A DNA stretch of 64,000 nucleotides from a virus. How positions within the stretch are numbered: position 1 is the stretch's first letter; every line of letters starts with the position of its first letter. Made by a program: the position numbers and the translations under genes. Location: positions 22,543-86,542 of the IMG/VR virus record IMGVR_UViG_3300027754_000067. One strand, given 5' to 3'. Below the pieces are notes generated by a model. It made no database searches and had not been told where the DNA came from. It saw nothing but the letters and a program-made list of their open reading frames with translations. Below, piece after piece: positions 49,112 to 57,892 of the stretch.

Positions 49112-50539
49112 ATGGCAACACAAAAAAACAATAAAGTAGGCGAATCGGTTATTGAAATAAGTATTCTTTGGGGAACTTCAGTTCTTCAAGTGGCGCATAT
49201 AAATCAAGATAAAAGTTTTTTGCTAACAAGCACCAAAACAACAAAAGATGATTCTCATTTTATTGTTGGTTCTGAAGTGCTCGGTCATCTAAATGAATTG
49301 CCAGTTGTTTATAATAGCAAACTAATGCTATTAGAGAATACAGAATTGAAAATAAATGATAAAAACTGTACTGTTAAAGATCTTATTGGTTCTGGACAAA
49401 TAATCCCAGCAAATTTTATTGAAGATGCATATGAACTGGATATGCAACCATCAACAACTTACCATATGAAATTTGGCATTATTACAGTAATCGCCAAAAA
49501 AGTTGCGCCAGCAATGAAATTAGCACATATAAGAAAACATGATCCCGCAATCATTGGAGCAAGCATATGCTCCGCTGTTGCTGTTTTTGCTTCAGTCTTA
49601 ACAATAAATGCACTTGCAAATGCAGATAGCAGCCTTTTAATGCAAGGCAATGAAGAAGATCGCTTGAATGATCTTCGTGCATTTATCCAGCGTCAACAAG
49701 ACCGCCAAACAGAACAGCCTCAAACCGTTAGCGATAGCCAAGAATCAACACAATCCAGTTCTAGCCATTCTGGGCCTACTGGACAAATGGGAAATCGCCA
49801 GTCTACAGTTAGAAATGCTCGCCGTGCGATCCGAAATAACAATGAACTTCCTCATTTATCCCGTCTAGAAGCACGTGATGCGGTAGCCAGCAGAGGTATA
49901 TTTGCGGCTCTAGGTAACTCAAGCGCTGCTTTTAATGGAGGTTCATCTGGTATCGTATCTCCGTTTGGAAGAATGACAGAATCTGGTTTGGAAAACCAAA
50001 ATGCTAACGGAAACTTAAACGGAGATTCAATCGGTGATTCTTTTGGTTACAATGGACTGGGCCAAACTGGTACAGGTTGGGGCGCTAACGGATCAACCGA
50101 TGGACTTATAGGACTTGGCAGATTAAGTACAAGAGGACGGGGCAATGGAGATGATCAAAGATATGGTACTGATCGTGGCTCAAGCCTTCATAATAGAGCA
50201 AATCATGGCCCAATAGTTCGAACAGCATCTCCAATCGTAGCAGGATTATTGTCTCCAGAATCAATAAGAAGAGTTGTTATTCGCAACCTTTCCCAAATCA
50301 TTCACTGCCACGAACAAGGACTCGTTCAAGATCCTGCTTTAGAAGGTCGTGTTGTTGTTCGGTTTGTTATCGGTAACGAAGGAACAATATTGGGATCAAA
50401 CATATCAGAAAGCAGCATTGCTGTTCCATCAGTTGCAGAATGTATTTCAAACGCTGTGAGACATTGGCAATTCCCTGCCCCAGAAGGCGGTGGAGTTGTA
50501 ACTGTAAACTATCCATTCAACCTTCAACATCCAGAATAA
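49112..50539 (+). CDS. AgmX/PglI-type TonB-like membrane protein, 475 aa
   Basis: N-terminal domain (VIEISILWGTSVLQVAHI) like that of myxobacterial envelope proteins. One transmembrane segment near residues 147-168 (AIIGASICSAVAVFASVLTI), a long Gln/Ser/Gly-rich disordered linker, and a C-terminal domain (IRRVVIRNLSQIIHCHEQGL.. GRVVVRFVIGNEG.. RHWQFPAPEGGG) matching the AgmX/PglI C-terminal TonB-like fold with its two Cys. In bacteria such proteins span the periplasm for gliding motility or energy transduction. Own leader with GGAG ribosome-binding site; isolated among minus-strand genes. Very unusual cargo for a phage, probably acquired from the host lineage. Confidence 0.82.
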   Translation: MATQKNNKVGESVIEISILWGTSVLQVAHINQDKSFLLTSTKTTKDDSHFIVGSEVLGHLNELPVVYNSKLMLLENTELKINDKNCTVKDLIGSGQIIPANFIEDAYELDMQPSTTYHMKFGIITVIAKKVAPAMKLAHIRKHDPAIIGASICSAVAVFASVLTINALANADSSLLMQGNEEDRLNDLRAFIQRQQDRQTEQPQTVSDSQESTQSSSSHSGPTGQMGNRQSTVRNARRAIRNNNELPHLSRLEARDAVASRGIFAALGNSSAAFNGGSSGIVSPFGRMTESGLENQNANGNLNGDSIGDSFGYNGLGQTGTGWGANGSTDGLIGLGRLSTRGRGNGDDQRYGTDRGSSLHNRANHGPIVRTASPIVAGLLSPESIRRVVIRNLSQIIHCHEQGLVQDPALEGRVVVRFVIGNEGTILGSNISESSIAVPSVAECISNAVRHWQFPAPEGGGVVTVNYPFNLQHPE

Positions 50540-50552
50540 ACTAACATCAATA

Positions 50553-50981
50553 TCAAGTATTGTTTTTTATTTCAAGTATTTTCTTGAAAGCTTCAACCAC
50601 GGCATCTGTCCATATCTCATATGTCCAACCATTATTCTGTTCGGTTATCCATCTACGAGCAGCAGCGGCCTTTGCAACCACAACACGATTGGCAACCTTA
50701 TCCTGACGTTTCACCTCAACAATAACCCTCTTACCAGATTTGTAGGTTATTATAAAATCAGGATAATAATCGTGATGTTTCCCGGCTGTAACATAAGGAA
50801 TCTGAATACTCTCATATTCGTATGATATTACATCTGGATTGCTGTCGAGTGTTTTGGCGACTATCAATTCCCAGCCACTGCGATAACGAATAGGTATAGA
50901 GCATTTTGGTGAATGATGTATACCCGTCTTGTAATGACGTTTCCTTTTACGTCGCTTTATAGATTTCTTAATTGATGGCAT
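50553..50981 (-). CDS. head-completion-type nuclease (T4 gp4-like)
   Basis: 142 aa. A basic N-terminus (IKKSIKRRKRKRHY), then YRSGWELIVAKTLDSNPDVISYEYES, YPDFIITY and VIVEVKR, the PD-(D/E)xK-type core of the T4 gp4/TnsA-N-like family. T4 gp4 is needed to finish the head before tail joining. ATG overlaps the TAA region of the upstream structural gene. Confidence 0.75.
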   Translation of the reverse strand: MPSIKKSIKRRKRKRHYKTGIHHSPKCSIPIRYRSGWELIVAKTLDSNPDVISYEYESIQIPYVTAGKHHDYYPDFIITYKSGKRVIVEVKRQDKVANRVVVAKAAAARRWITEQNNGWTYEIWTDAVVEAFKKILEIKNNT

Positions 50982-53428
50982 TATTTTGAATATGAGAATC
51001 TCTTTTTTGAAAAATAATCTAGTTTTACCGTAAATTTAAGCTTATCTCCAGTTCTCTTTAAAACGGGCGAAGAAAGTTTTGTACGGGCCAGAACATTTAA
51101 ATTTTCATCGTGGATATAAATGTCCGTAATATAAACATATCGTTTATCAAAATCATCTGTTGCATTGGAAGCACTTAATGTAGGACTCCAACCCGGATTT
51201 GATGATGATACAAGTTCCAGTGGATTTGCATAAAGATCCATTTTTTGTACATGGATATTACGCTCACCAGTAAAGCTGCATTCGAATCCATTTTTTCCGA
51301 AGAAATATAGACTTGGGTTGTTTATTAAAACTATTCCATTATCATAAAATATATTTCCTATGGAATTTCCAATAGCCAAAGATCCATCAGAATCCGCACG
51401 GTAAAGACTACCATAACCATCATCTTTTAACGTAATAGACATTTTACCTGAAGAATTTGAGAGATTATTATCGGTAATAACAAAAGTTCCTTGTTTTATT
51501 TTGTTACCATAAAACAAATTGCTAATATCGAACATTACAACTTGCAAAGAACCATTTTCCTGTGTGCGCTGAAGAATGGATGGTGTATTCTGATGATTTA
51601 AAACTCCAAGAGAGCTTGTGGAGTCAAAGCCAGATAAAGTGCTAATAATGCTACCGCTTGCTGCTGTATTTAACAATAGACTACCATTATTTGGTGGAAC
51701 AAGATCATAGATCGAAGAAAGTGGATACATGTTTCTTAAACTAATAAGATTATATGCAAGATTTCCTCTGTCAGTTACAAATGAACTACTATCAAGTTCT
51801 CCAAGTAACTCAAAATAGTTTGGCGCAAAATATCCATTGTCATTAGGCAAAATTGTTAAAGATGCTTTCTTATTTGATCCAGTAGCATATAGGAATTCAT
51901 TCGCCGTCAACTGCTGTTGTGTGTTTCGAATCACAGACCCAGTCAACTGAATTAATCTTGGATAATTCCCAGTAGAAAAATCACGAGTAAAATTTTCAAG
52001 ATTTATATAATGTGCACCAGAGTCAAATGAAAGATCAACATTAAATGGCTGGTTTGTAGTTCCATTGATCGCAAGGAAAGGGCTAGCTAAAATACCACCA
52101 ACTGATCCATTTAAATCAACGCTTCGGGTTGGAGATTCTTTGGTAAATAATGGTGGTAGATAAAACAAAAGATCAGAAGTTAAAGGAGCGCCTGTTGTTC
52201 TTCTTGACGATATTTCTTCTCTTGAAAGATATTTGTTATAAATTTTAAGTTCATGCACTTCAGCTTGCAAAGGATGATTTAATGAATAAACCGCTGGCTG
52301 ATCCTGTGTGGTACTTGAATTCAATGAAACGCCAACAGGAATACCATATCGTTTTTTAGCTGCGGTAGAGAAAAAATATGAAGTTTCAGAAGTACTGGAA
52401 TTATTGCCTTCATAATAATTTCCAACCACAAGAGTATTAGAAAATACACCTCCATTATCCTGTGGTGCAATTGAAGCAGAAGGTATATAAAATATACCAG
52501 ATTCAGTCTCGTTAACCATAAAAGATCCAGAGCCAAAGTTGTAACTGTTGGTACCCCAACGTATGGTTACATGGTTCCATGTGTTTCTGTCAATGCAATT
52601 ATCATTAGAAACAAACGTGAGGCCACTCAATGAGGAGACGTTTATGCTTGATGGAGAAACATCACAGCTATTGCTTAATTGAAGCAATAATCGGTATTTA
52701 TCTGGTAAACCATTTGAGTCTCGACTAGAGCCGGTAATTAATGATAAAGCATAAGCGCTTGATAAATGTAATATTGTACCGGCTTTAAATACCGAGGCGG
52801 CAGAATCGGAGGTGTATCTTGGGTTAATCCAGAAATCAAATGAAAAAGCGCCAGATGGTATATAAGAAGCAGAAACAAGCTGGCCAACACCAGCAGAAGA
52901 AGCAGACGTTGGATATATTAATGCAGAAGCTGTTGGTAGGCCGCTAGCCGATAAAAAATTAAGTGAGTGATAGTTCGTATATGAAAAATCATAATTAGTA
53001 CCAAATGAACTGTAATATGGCATCAGCACGTTTGTGGTAACGAACTTCTTTGTCATATTTAAATCAAGATTTATACCAGGAGTCGTTCTAATAATTTCTT
53101 GTTTCTGTACGTTCCTGAGACTCTGTGGCTGATTTCCAACTACTCCAAGATATTCCTGCATGTATCGCAATTTATCAGCACTATTTTGCGCTAATTTTGC
53201 TTTTTTTAATATTTCACCAACGTCATTGATTTGCGTGTATGCATTATCAGGAGCACCAGATTCAGCAGTCCAATTAATATAAAAATCCTTAATTGCATTT
53301 GATCTACGAGGATAAACATATGCCGACCCCGTAACACCCGTAATACTACTGGAGATAAATGTTGTTTTTGGTGCAGTTTGTATTGTGAATACTTCGATGT
53401 CACCAGACTCAAATGGTTGAATAGACAT
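50981..53428 (-). CDS. LamG-like virion structural protein, 815 aa
   Basis: A concanavalin/LamG-like domain lies at about residues 180-400 (FSFDFWINPRYTSD.. WNHVTIRWG.. VHELKIYNKYLSREEI), which often binds glycans or forms fibres. The N-terminal part is helical, and the last 60 residues (YVYITDIYIHDENLNVLART.. LDYFSKKRFSYSK) match the end of the 54976 product. Thr/Ser/Asn-rich as usual for tail or neck proteins. Confidence 0.8.
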   Translation of the reverse strand: MSIQPFESGDIEVFTIQTAPKTTFISSSITGVTGSAYVYPRRSNAIKDFYINWTAESGAPDNAYTQINDVGEILKKAKLAQNSADKLRYMQEYLGVVGNQPQSLRNVQKQEIIRTTPGINLDLNMTKKFVTTNVLMPYYSSFGTNYDFSYTNYHSLNFLSASGLPTASALIYPTSASSAGVGQLVSASYIPSGAFSFDFWINPRYTSDSAASVFKAGTILHLSSAYALSLITGSSRDSNGLPDKYRLLLQLSNSCDVSPSSINVSSLSGLTFVSNDNCIDRNTWNHVTIRWGTNSYNFGSGSFMVNETESGIFYIPSASIAPQDNGGVFSNTLVVGNYYEGNNSSTSETSYFFSTAAKKRYGIPVGVSLNSSTTQDQPAVYSLNHPLQAEVHELKIYNKYLSREEISSRRTTGAPLTSDLLFYLPPLFTKESPTRSVDLNGSVGGILASPFLAINGTTNQPFNVDLSFDSGAHYINLENFTRDFSTGNYPRLIQLTGSVIRNTQQQLTANEFLYATGSNKKASLTILPNDNGYFAPNYFELLGELDSSSFVTDRGNLAYNLISLRNMYPLSSIYDLVPPNNGSLLLNTAASGSIISTLSGFDSTSSLGVLNHQNTPSILQRTQENGSLQVVMFDISNLFYGNKIKQGTFVITDNNLSNSSGKMSITLKDDGYGSLYRADSDGSLAIGNSIGNIFYDNGIVLINNPSLYFFGKNGFECSFTGERNIHVQKMDLYANPLELVSSSNPGWSPTLSASNATDDFDKRYVYITDIYIHDENLNVLARTKLSSPVLKRTGDKLKFTVKLDYFSKKRFSYSK

Positions 53429-53468
53429 AAATACTTGATTTCATTCTCGGTTAAGGTTTACTCTAATG

Positions 53469-53807
53469 CTAAATAGAGCTCAAAACGGATTGTATATCAT
53501 TATCCTTTAACATCGCATGTAATCTTGGCGCTATTATTGTTGCAACTAACTCTCCAATATGTGGTTCTTCTTTTAACTGCTTCCCGATTTCTTCAATCCC
53601 AGAATTATCTAATAATGTATGCATTATTTCATGCAGCAATGTTTCTTCACGCACATCTTTTGATGCATCGCCGTTAATAATAATCTTGCTTTTATAATAA
53701 TCCGTAAACCCACAAACTTCATTTGAATCTCTGCCAGTAAATGATTCAATCTGAGCCCCAGACCATTTTTCGATAGAATATGTACGTGCGCCAACTTTAA
53801 GATTCAT
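53469..53807 (-). CDS. small zinc metallopeptidase-like protein, 112 aa
   Basis: LLHEIMHTLLDNSG (near residue 61) holds HExxH, and an E downstream (GELVATI) may be the third ligand. Short phage peptidases of this type are known next to structural genes; the substrate is unknown. Overlaps the upstream homing endonuclease by 11 nt. Confidence 0.75.
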   Translation of the reverse strand: MNLKVGARTYSIEKWSGAQIESFTGRDSNEVCGFTDYYKSKIIINGDASKDVREETLLHEIMHTLLDNSGIEEIGKQLKEEPHIGELVATIIAPRLHAMLKDNDIQSVLSSI

Positions 53808-54927
53808 TTTTATATTCCTGTAATTCTTTCTTTAGATCATGTAGAGAAAAGAATATTTTGAGTAAATTCTCGTAGTTTTTTATCTCTTTTGTAGAATATA
53901 TTTTATACTCATATCCTTTTTCATGGCAATAAAACAACGCAGCTTGCGCCTTTTTGTGAGTAGAATCATCAGCCAAAAATTGGCCTCCTTTTGTTTCAAT
54001 TAAGCATTTTTTATCATCGTTATACGTAACCAAAAAATCTGGTATATACCTTTTATTTTCACTATAGTTTATAAAAAATGACTCATATTGATAAGAAACC
54101 ACAGTAGTATCCTTATCCAAGCAAACCATCATTCTTTTCTCTAGAGATGATCTAAAGAGCATTGGTTTTATTGTTTTTGGACTATTGTGCCAGCCCTTGA
54201 TATATCTTTTATGCTTGGTTGATTTAGAATTTAGAATTCTTTCCGTAGAAGCCTTGGAATATCTATCTAGCTGTTCCGGTGTACGCATATTTGAAGTTAT
54301 TCCATAATTAGGATTATTTTCTCCTTTATTGCTTCTGGCTCCTGATGCAAATTGCTCTTTATGTTTTTTTGAAACTTTGTTAGCCATGATAGCAACTCGC
54401 TGATCAGTTTCCTTGGTTAAACCAGCAATCCAAGGTTTAACACCTTTTGTTGGTCCAGTTTTGCCAAAAAAATGATGATTTTCTCCGCTTTTGGCACAGG
54501 ATCTTGTGCAAAATCGAGAGTTTTTCCACTTCGAAGAAGAAATTGTATATTCTTTTTTACATTTTTCACATATTTTTGCTGTTGGTGATTTAGTGCATTC
54601 TCTAGAACAATATATTTTGCCATTTTTAGATATAGCAGAAATTCTACGCTCAAACTGTTTGCAACATTTAATGCACGAAACAATGATAGAGGTTTTCTTT
54701 AATTCTCTAAGAATTTTACCATGGCATTTATGGCCACAATATGTTTGTTTTTTATGTGTTGGGATGTAACATTTTTTACAAATCGCACACTCTTTTTCGC
54801 AACGCCATACCTCTGCGATGTTAGCAAAATAACATTTTTGTGAACAATAAACTTTGTTTGGTTTGCGGTTTTGAAAATCTTTTTTGCAAAATTTACAAAT
54901 ATAAATATTCATTTTCCTATTGTCCAA
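53797..54927 (-). CDS. zinc-finger/NUMOD3/TnsA-like homing endonuclease, 376 aa
   Basis: N-terminal half with five Cys-pair zinc knuckles (CKFCKKDF.. CSQKC, CAICKKC.. CGHKC, CIKCCKQF.. CSREC, CEKCKKEY.. CTRSC), then NUMOD3-like NHHFFGKTGPTKGVKPW and NPNYG. The C-terminal nuclease domain (FRSSLEKRMMVCLD.. YIPDFLVTY.. CLIETKGG) is PD-(D/E)xK-like and close to the 50553 nuclease. Inserted between structural genes, as expected for a free-standing homing gene. Start could be Met 1 or Met 6. Confidence 0.8.
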   Translation of the reverse strand: MDNRKMNIYICKFCKKDFQNRKPNKVYCSQKCYFANIAEVWRCEKECAICKKCYIPTHKKQTYCGHKCHGKILRELKKTSIIVSCIKCCKQFERRISAISKNGKIYCSRECTKSPTAKICEKCKKEYTISSSKWKNSRFCTRSCAKSGENHHFFGKTGPTKGVKPWIAGLTKETDQRVAIMANKVSKKHKEQFASGARSNKGENNPNYGITSNMRTPEQLDRYSKASTERILNSKSTKHKRYIKGWHNSPKTIKPMLFRSSLEKRMMVCLDKDTTVVSYQYESFFINYSENKRYIPDFLVTYNDDKKCLIETKGGQFLADDSTHKKAQAALFYCHEKGYEYKIYSTKEIKNYENLLKIFFSLHDLKKELQEYKNES

Positions 54928-54975
54928 TCAATAGGAAGCGTTGTATGGAATATTAATTGTAGGTGGGTTGAGAAA

Positions 54976-56196
54976 TTATTTTTTGAAAGATAGGCGTTTT
55001 TTAGAAAGATAATCCAACCGAACTTTTACGGTATATGATCTTTGAAAATTTTTCAAAATGGGGCGAGATGATTTTGCCACGGCTAACAAGTTGTTATCAG
55101 AGTCATAAAGACCGATACTGGTAATAAATGTGAAAGAACGTTGAATGTCTTCTTGACCTGCATCAATTACAACAATCCGCCCATCATCATCTGTATAAGT
55201 TGGGTTGCTTGAGTAGTTAAAACGATCAGCACCAAAATTGCAAAAATATACAGAGGAGTTGATGTTGGTTTGATTCTGGAAAGCCATTACAGTTGCATCA
55301 GATCCAGTAAACCGTGTGGAACAAACATGATCTAAAATATCATCCACGGATGCACTGTAAAATAGTGCATTTAATTTATTAACTGAACTGCTGAGTAAAG
55401 AGCCAAAGAATGGTTCAGTGGCAGTGCTTACGCTGTTAATGGTACCGGAAAGGCTTTGTGTTACGTTAAATATACGTGAAACATCAAGCACAACAATCCC
55501 TTGATCATGCCAAATAAGGCCAACTGAGGCAGTGGTAGAAGTATCTACTAAAGTGCCAACAGATCCACCAGGGAAGCTATAGTTTACATTAGTGGTAGAT
55601 CCTAGATCTGTGAAGATTCTTTCGCTGGTACCAGAATGTGATAAATCACTGACAGCTGGGATGATGCCTGACCCTGATCCGAACATTCTAAGTGCATAAG
55701 TTTCACGTTTTAGTTGATCTCTGGAGAATAGGCGTTTAAATGAAAAGAAAAGTGCTTCTTTTATGGTTTGCCCACTGGAAGAGCCGGAAATAAAACTGAA
55801 AGCTTGACTATCATCTCCAAGCAGTTGCTGTGCAAAGGTGCGGTAATTATCAATTTTTTCTCTCATCATTAGTGAGGTTGATGGGAAATAGTATTGATCA
55901 TTAACAGCATCATAAGAAGTTGTGGTTTTAGTCACAAGATCGGAAGTTGTGTGAAGACCAACTGTTATGTCGAATACAGGGTTTGCAGTTTGTAACGTAA
56001 AATCCTGATCAAATACTGTTTGAAATAATGAGGACGTAACTCCTGCCCCAGTCCCAGAACCAGTCACCCAGACTTGATATTTTCTGCGTGTAACGGATGA
56101 AGAGACATCATTTCCAATAACATCAATTAATTGTTCAAGAACATCGCTTTGTGTTCTTTTATCAGTCTGTGTATTAAAAAACTCAAAAGTAGCCAT
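54976..56196 (-). CDS. virion structural protein, 406 aa
   Basis: Ser/Thr/Phe-rich structural type (SLMMREKIDNYRTFAQQLLG, EALFFSFKRLFSRDQLK). Its C-terminus (FTFITSIGLYDSDNNLLAVA.. RLDYLSKKRLSFKK) is the same module as in the 815-aa protein, probably a docking or assembly module. Likely tail, neck or baseplate. Confidence 0.78.
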   Translation of the reverse strand: MATFEFFNTQTDKRTQSDVLEQLIDVIGNDVSSSVTRRKYQVWVTGSGTGAGVTSSLFQTVFDQDFTLQTANPVFDITVGLHTTSDLVTKTTTSYDAVNDQYYFPSTSLMMREKIDNYRTFAQQLLGDDSQAFSFISGSSSGQTIKEALFFSFKRLFSRDQLKRETYALRMFGSGSGIIPAVSDLSHSGTSERIFTDLGSTTNVNYSFPGGSVGTLVDTSTTASVGLIWHDQGIVVLDVSRIFNVTQSLSGTINSVSTATEPFFGSLLSSSVNKLNALFYSASVDDILDHVCSTRFTGSDATVMAFQNQTNINSSVYFCNFGADRFNYSSNPTYTDDDGRIVVIDAGQEDIQRSFTFITSIGLYDSDNNLLAVAKSSRPILKNFQRSYTVKVRLDYLSKKRLSFKK

Positions 56197-56211
56197 TATC
56201 TATATTCCTCT

Positions 56212-56913
56212 TTATTGATTCTTTGTAATCTGGGCAACGAAAGTTGTAACGGCTCCAGAGCTCATACCGGTCACTCTTAATACAGTGCGAATTATAGTTT
56301 TGTTGGTTGGCTGTCCGTAAATAGTGAATTGAGCATCAGTAATAGCTTTGGCATTTACGGCAAGGCTCACAGTTGATCCGCCTTGAGAAGATAATGTGCC
56401 ATCTCTAGTGACTACATAAGATGCCATCCGATTGCGATCTATTACAGGAGTACTTCCGATTATTCTTATAAAACGATCATCGCAAACAACGATATATTGG
56501 TTGTCAACAAGTTCTTGTGGGATAGTTTCGCCACCCGTCAGACTTTGTTGAACAATTACGGTTTGTTTATTTGTTGCTCCGGTACCTAAATTTAATGTTG
56601 TTCCAGTTAAACCTTGAGTAGCTGTTAAAGACAATGTTGTCATCGTATAACGATTTGGGTCTGGTAATGATACCAACGGATGCACTAGAGCTAATTTATT
56701 ATTAGTAATTGCTTCAAATACTGGTGTATTTTTTTCAATTTTTTCTTGTCCAACCGTGCGGCCATAGCGAACAATCATACCATAATCGACTTCATCATCA
56801 CCAGCTGCAAATTTAATAATATTAAATGTGCCCTCTGCTAATTTCTTGCGCCCTAAATCTGTAAGAACTGCATCTATAATTACATTGTTTGAGTCTTGTT
56901 GGAGTAGCCCCAT
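56212..56913 (-). CDS. virion structural protein, 233 aa
   Basis: MGLLQQDSNNVIIDAVLTDLGRKKLAEGTFNIIKFAAGDDEVDYGM is an opening I associate with phage virion proteins encoded near tail genes (.. AVLTD.GR..LA.G.F.I..FA.GDDE..Y). Beta-rich afterwards. 15 nt upstream of the 406-aa structural gene, so the two probably share an mRNA. Confidence 0.75.
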   Translation of the reverse strand: MGLLQQDSNNVIIDAVLTDLGRKKLAEGTFNIIKFAAGDDEVDYGMIVRYGRTVGQEKIEKNTPVFEAITNNKLALVHPLVSLPDPNRYTMTTLSLTATQGLTGTTLNLGTGATNKQTVIVQQSLTGGETIPQELVDNQYIVVCDDRFIRIIGSTPVIDRNRMASYVVTRDGTLSSQGGSTVSLAVNAKAITDAQFTIYGQPTNKTIIRTVLRVTGMSSGAVTTFVAQITKNQ

Positions 56914-57105
56914 TGTCTAACCTGTTATACGACCAAACTAAAATATATAGCTGATCGTTCCTTTCTAAGTTTAATTAGTTGATTATCTTTTATCTGGTCA
57001 AAATTCATAATGTACCACTATCAATTATGTATAATGGCAATTTATATTTTTATTGATAAAAATAATAAAAATTATCTTTGATAGATAATTTGATCTATTA
57101 GTTTT

Positions 57106-57474
57106 TTATGGGCTTGGTGGAGATGGAGGGAGTTGTAATACTGGTGCTGTTACTTTTTCGCCAGATTGTATTTCTAGAACTTCTATTTTTTCATTACTTG
57201 CTGCAATTGCATGTTTTGTTCCATTGGTAAAAGTAGCATTAATTCCAGGAAGAACTTTTTTCTTCATCGCACCAGAAGTATAATCGCCGCTACCTTTGAA
57301 GAAAAGCCATTGTTTGACTGCAAATTCCTGTGATTGTAGTGCTTCAGTGGCTTGACCGGGGTTCACCCAGATATAGGTAACTTTAACAAAAGGGGTATCC
57401 CACAAAACTTGTTTACCACCCCAAGTTTCTTTTGTCTTTCCTCTGCTAAAAACTTTCTTAATCCATTTAATCAT
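57106..57474 (-). CDS. cupin-like protein, 122 aa
   Basis: Single cupin barrel: VTYIWVNPGQATEALQSQEFAVKQWLFFKGSGDY.. INATFTNGTKHAI.. IEVLEIQSGE, like mannose-6-phosphate isomerase type II C-terminal domains, though metal-binding His residues are mostly absent. Downstream partner of the 57479 gene (4 nt), with AAAGGAT ribosome-binding site. Confidence 0.7.
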   Translation of the reverse strand: MIKWIKKVFSRGKTKETWGGKQVLWDTPFVKVTYIWVNPGQATEALQSQEFAVKQWLFFKGSGDYTSGAMKKKVLPGINATFTNGTKHAIAASNEKIEVLEIQSGEKVTAPVLQLPPSPPSP

Positions 57475-57478
57475 TGTT

Positions 57479-57862
57479 TTATCCTTTTATTTTTGCTTTT
57501 ACTTTTGCTTTTTTTGCTCTTGCTTCAAGGTCAGCTGCAACTTTACTGGTATTTTTTTGTTTTACCGGCACTTCTTGAATAACTTCTTCCACTACTTCAT
57601 CGTCATTATCATCATCCGAACAATCATGTTCTTCATCAGCGGCATGACTACAACATTTCATCATTGCTTTCTTGAGATGCAAGACAGTAAGATCAATTGC
57701 TTCCTTGACATCATCAAGATTATTAAGCATGTCCTTTGGCATTTGTCCCGTTTTTTCTATCTCCGCAATCATATCATGCATATCTCCAAATAAAGATTTA
57801 AGACCTCCAACATAGAGTCTAGCTTTTAATTGAGCGGTTATTTCTTTTTCTTTTTCTTTCAT
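57479..57862 (-). CDS. hypothetical helical protein, 127 aa
   Basis: Lys/Glu-rich ends, a middle with KKAMMKCCSHAADEEHDCSDDDNDDE (Cys/His/Asp cluster) and a Lys/Ala-rich C-terminus. AAAGGAGC ribosome-binding site. Function unknown. Confidence 0.72.
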   Translation of the reverse strand: MKEKEKEITAQLKARLYVGGLKSLFGDMHDMIAEIEKTGQMPKDMLNNLDDVKEAIDLTVLHLKKAMMKCCSHAADEEHDCSDDDNDDEVVEEVIQEVPVKQKNTSKVAADLEARAKKAKVKAKIKG

Positions 57863-57892
57863 GGCTTGCTCCTTTAATTATATTTAATTAGT

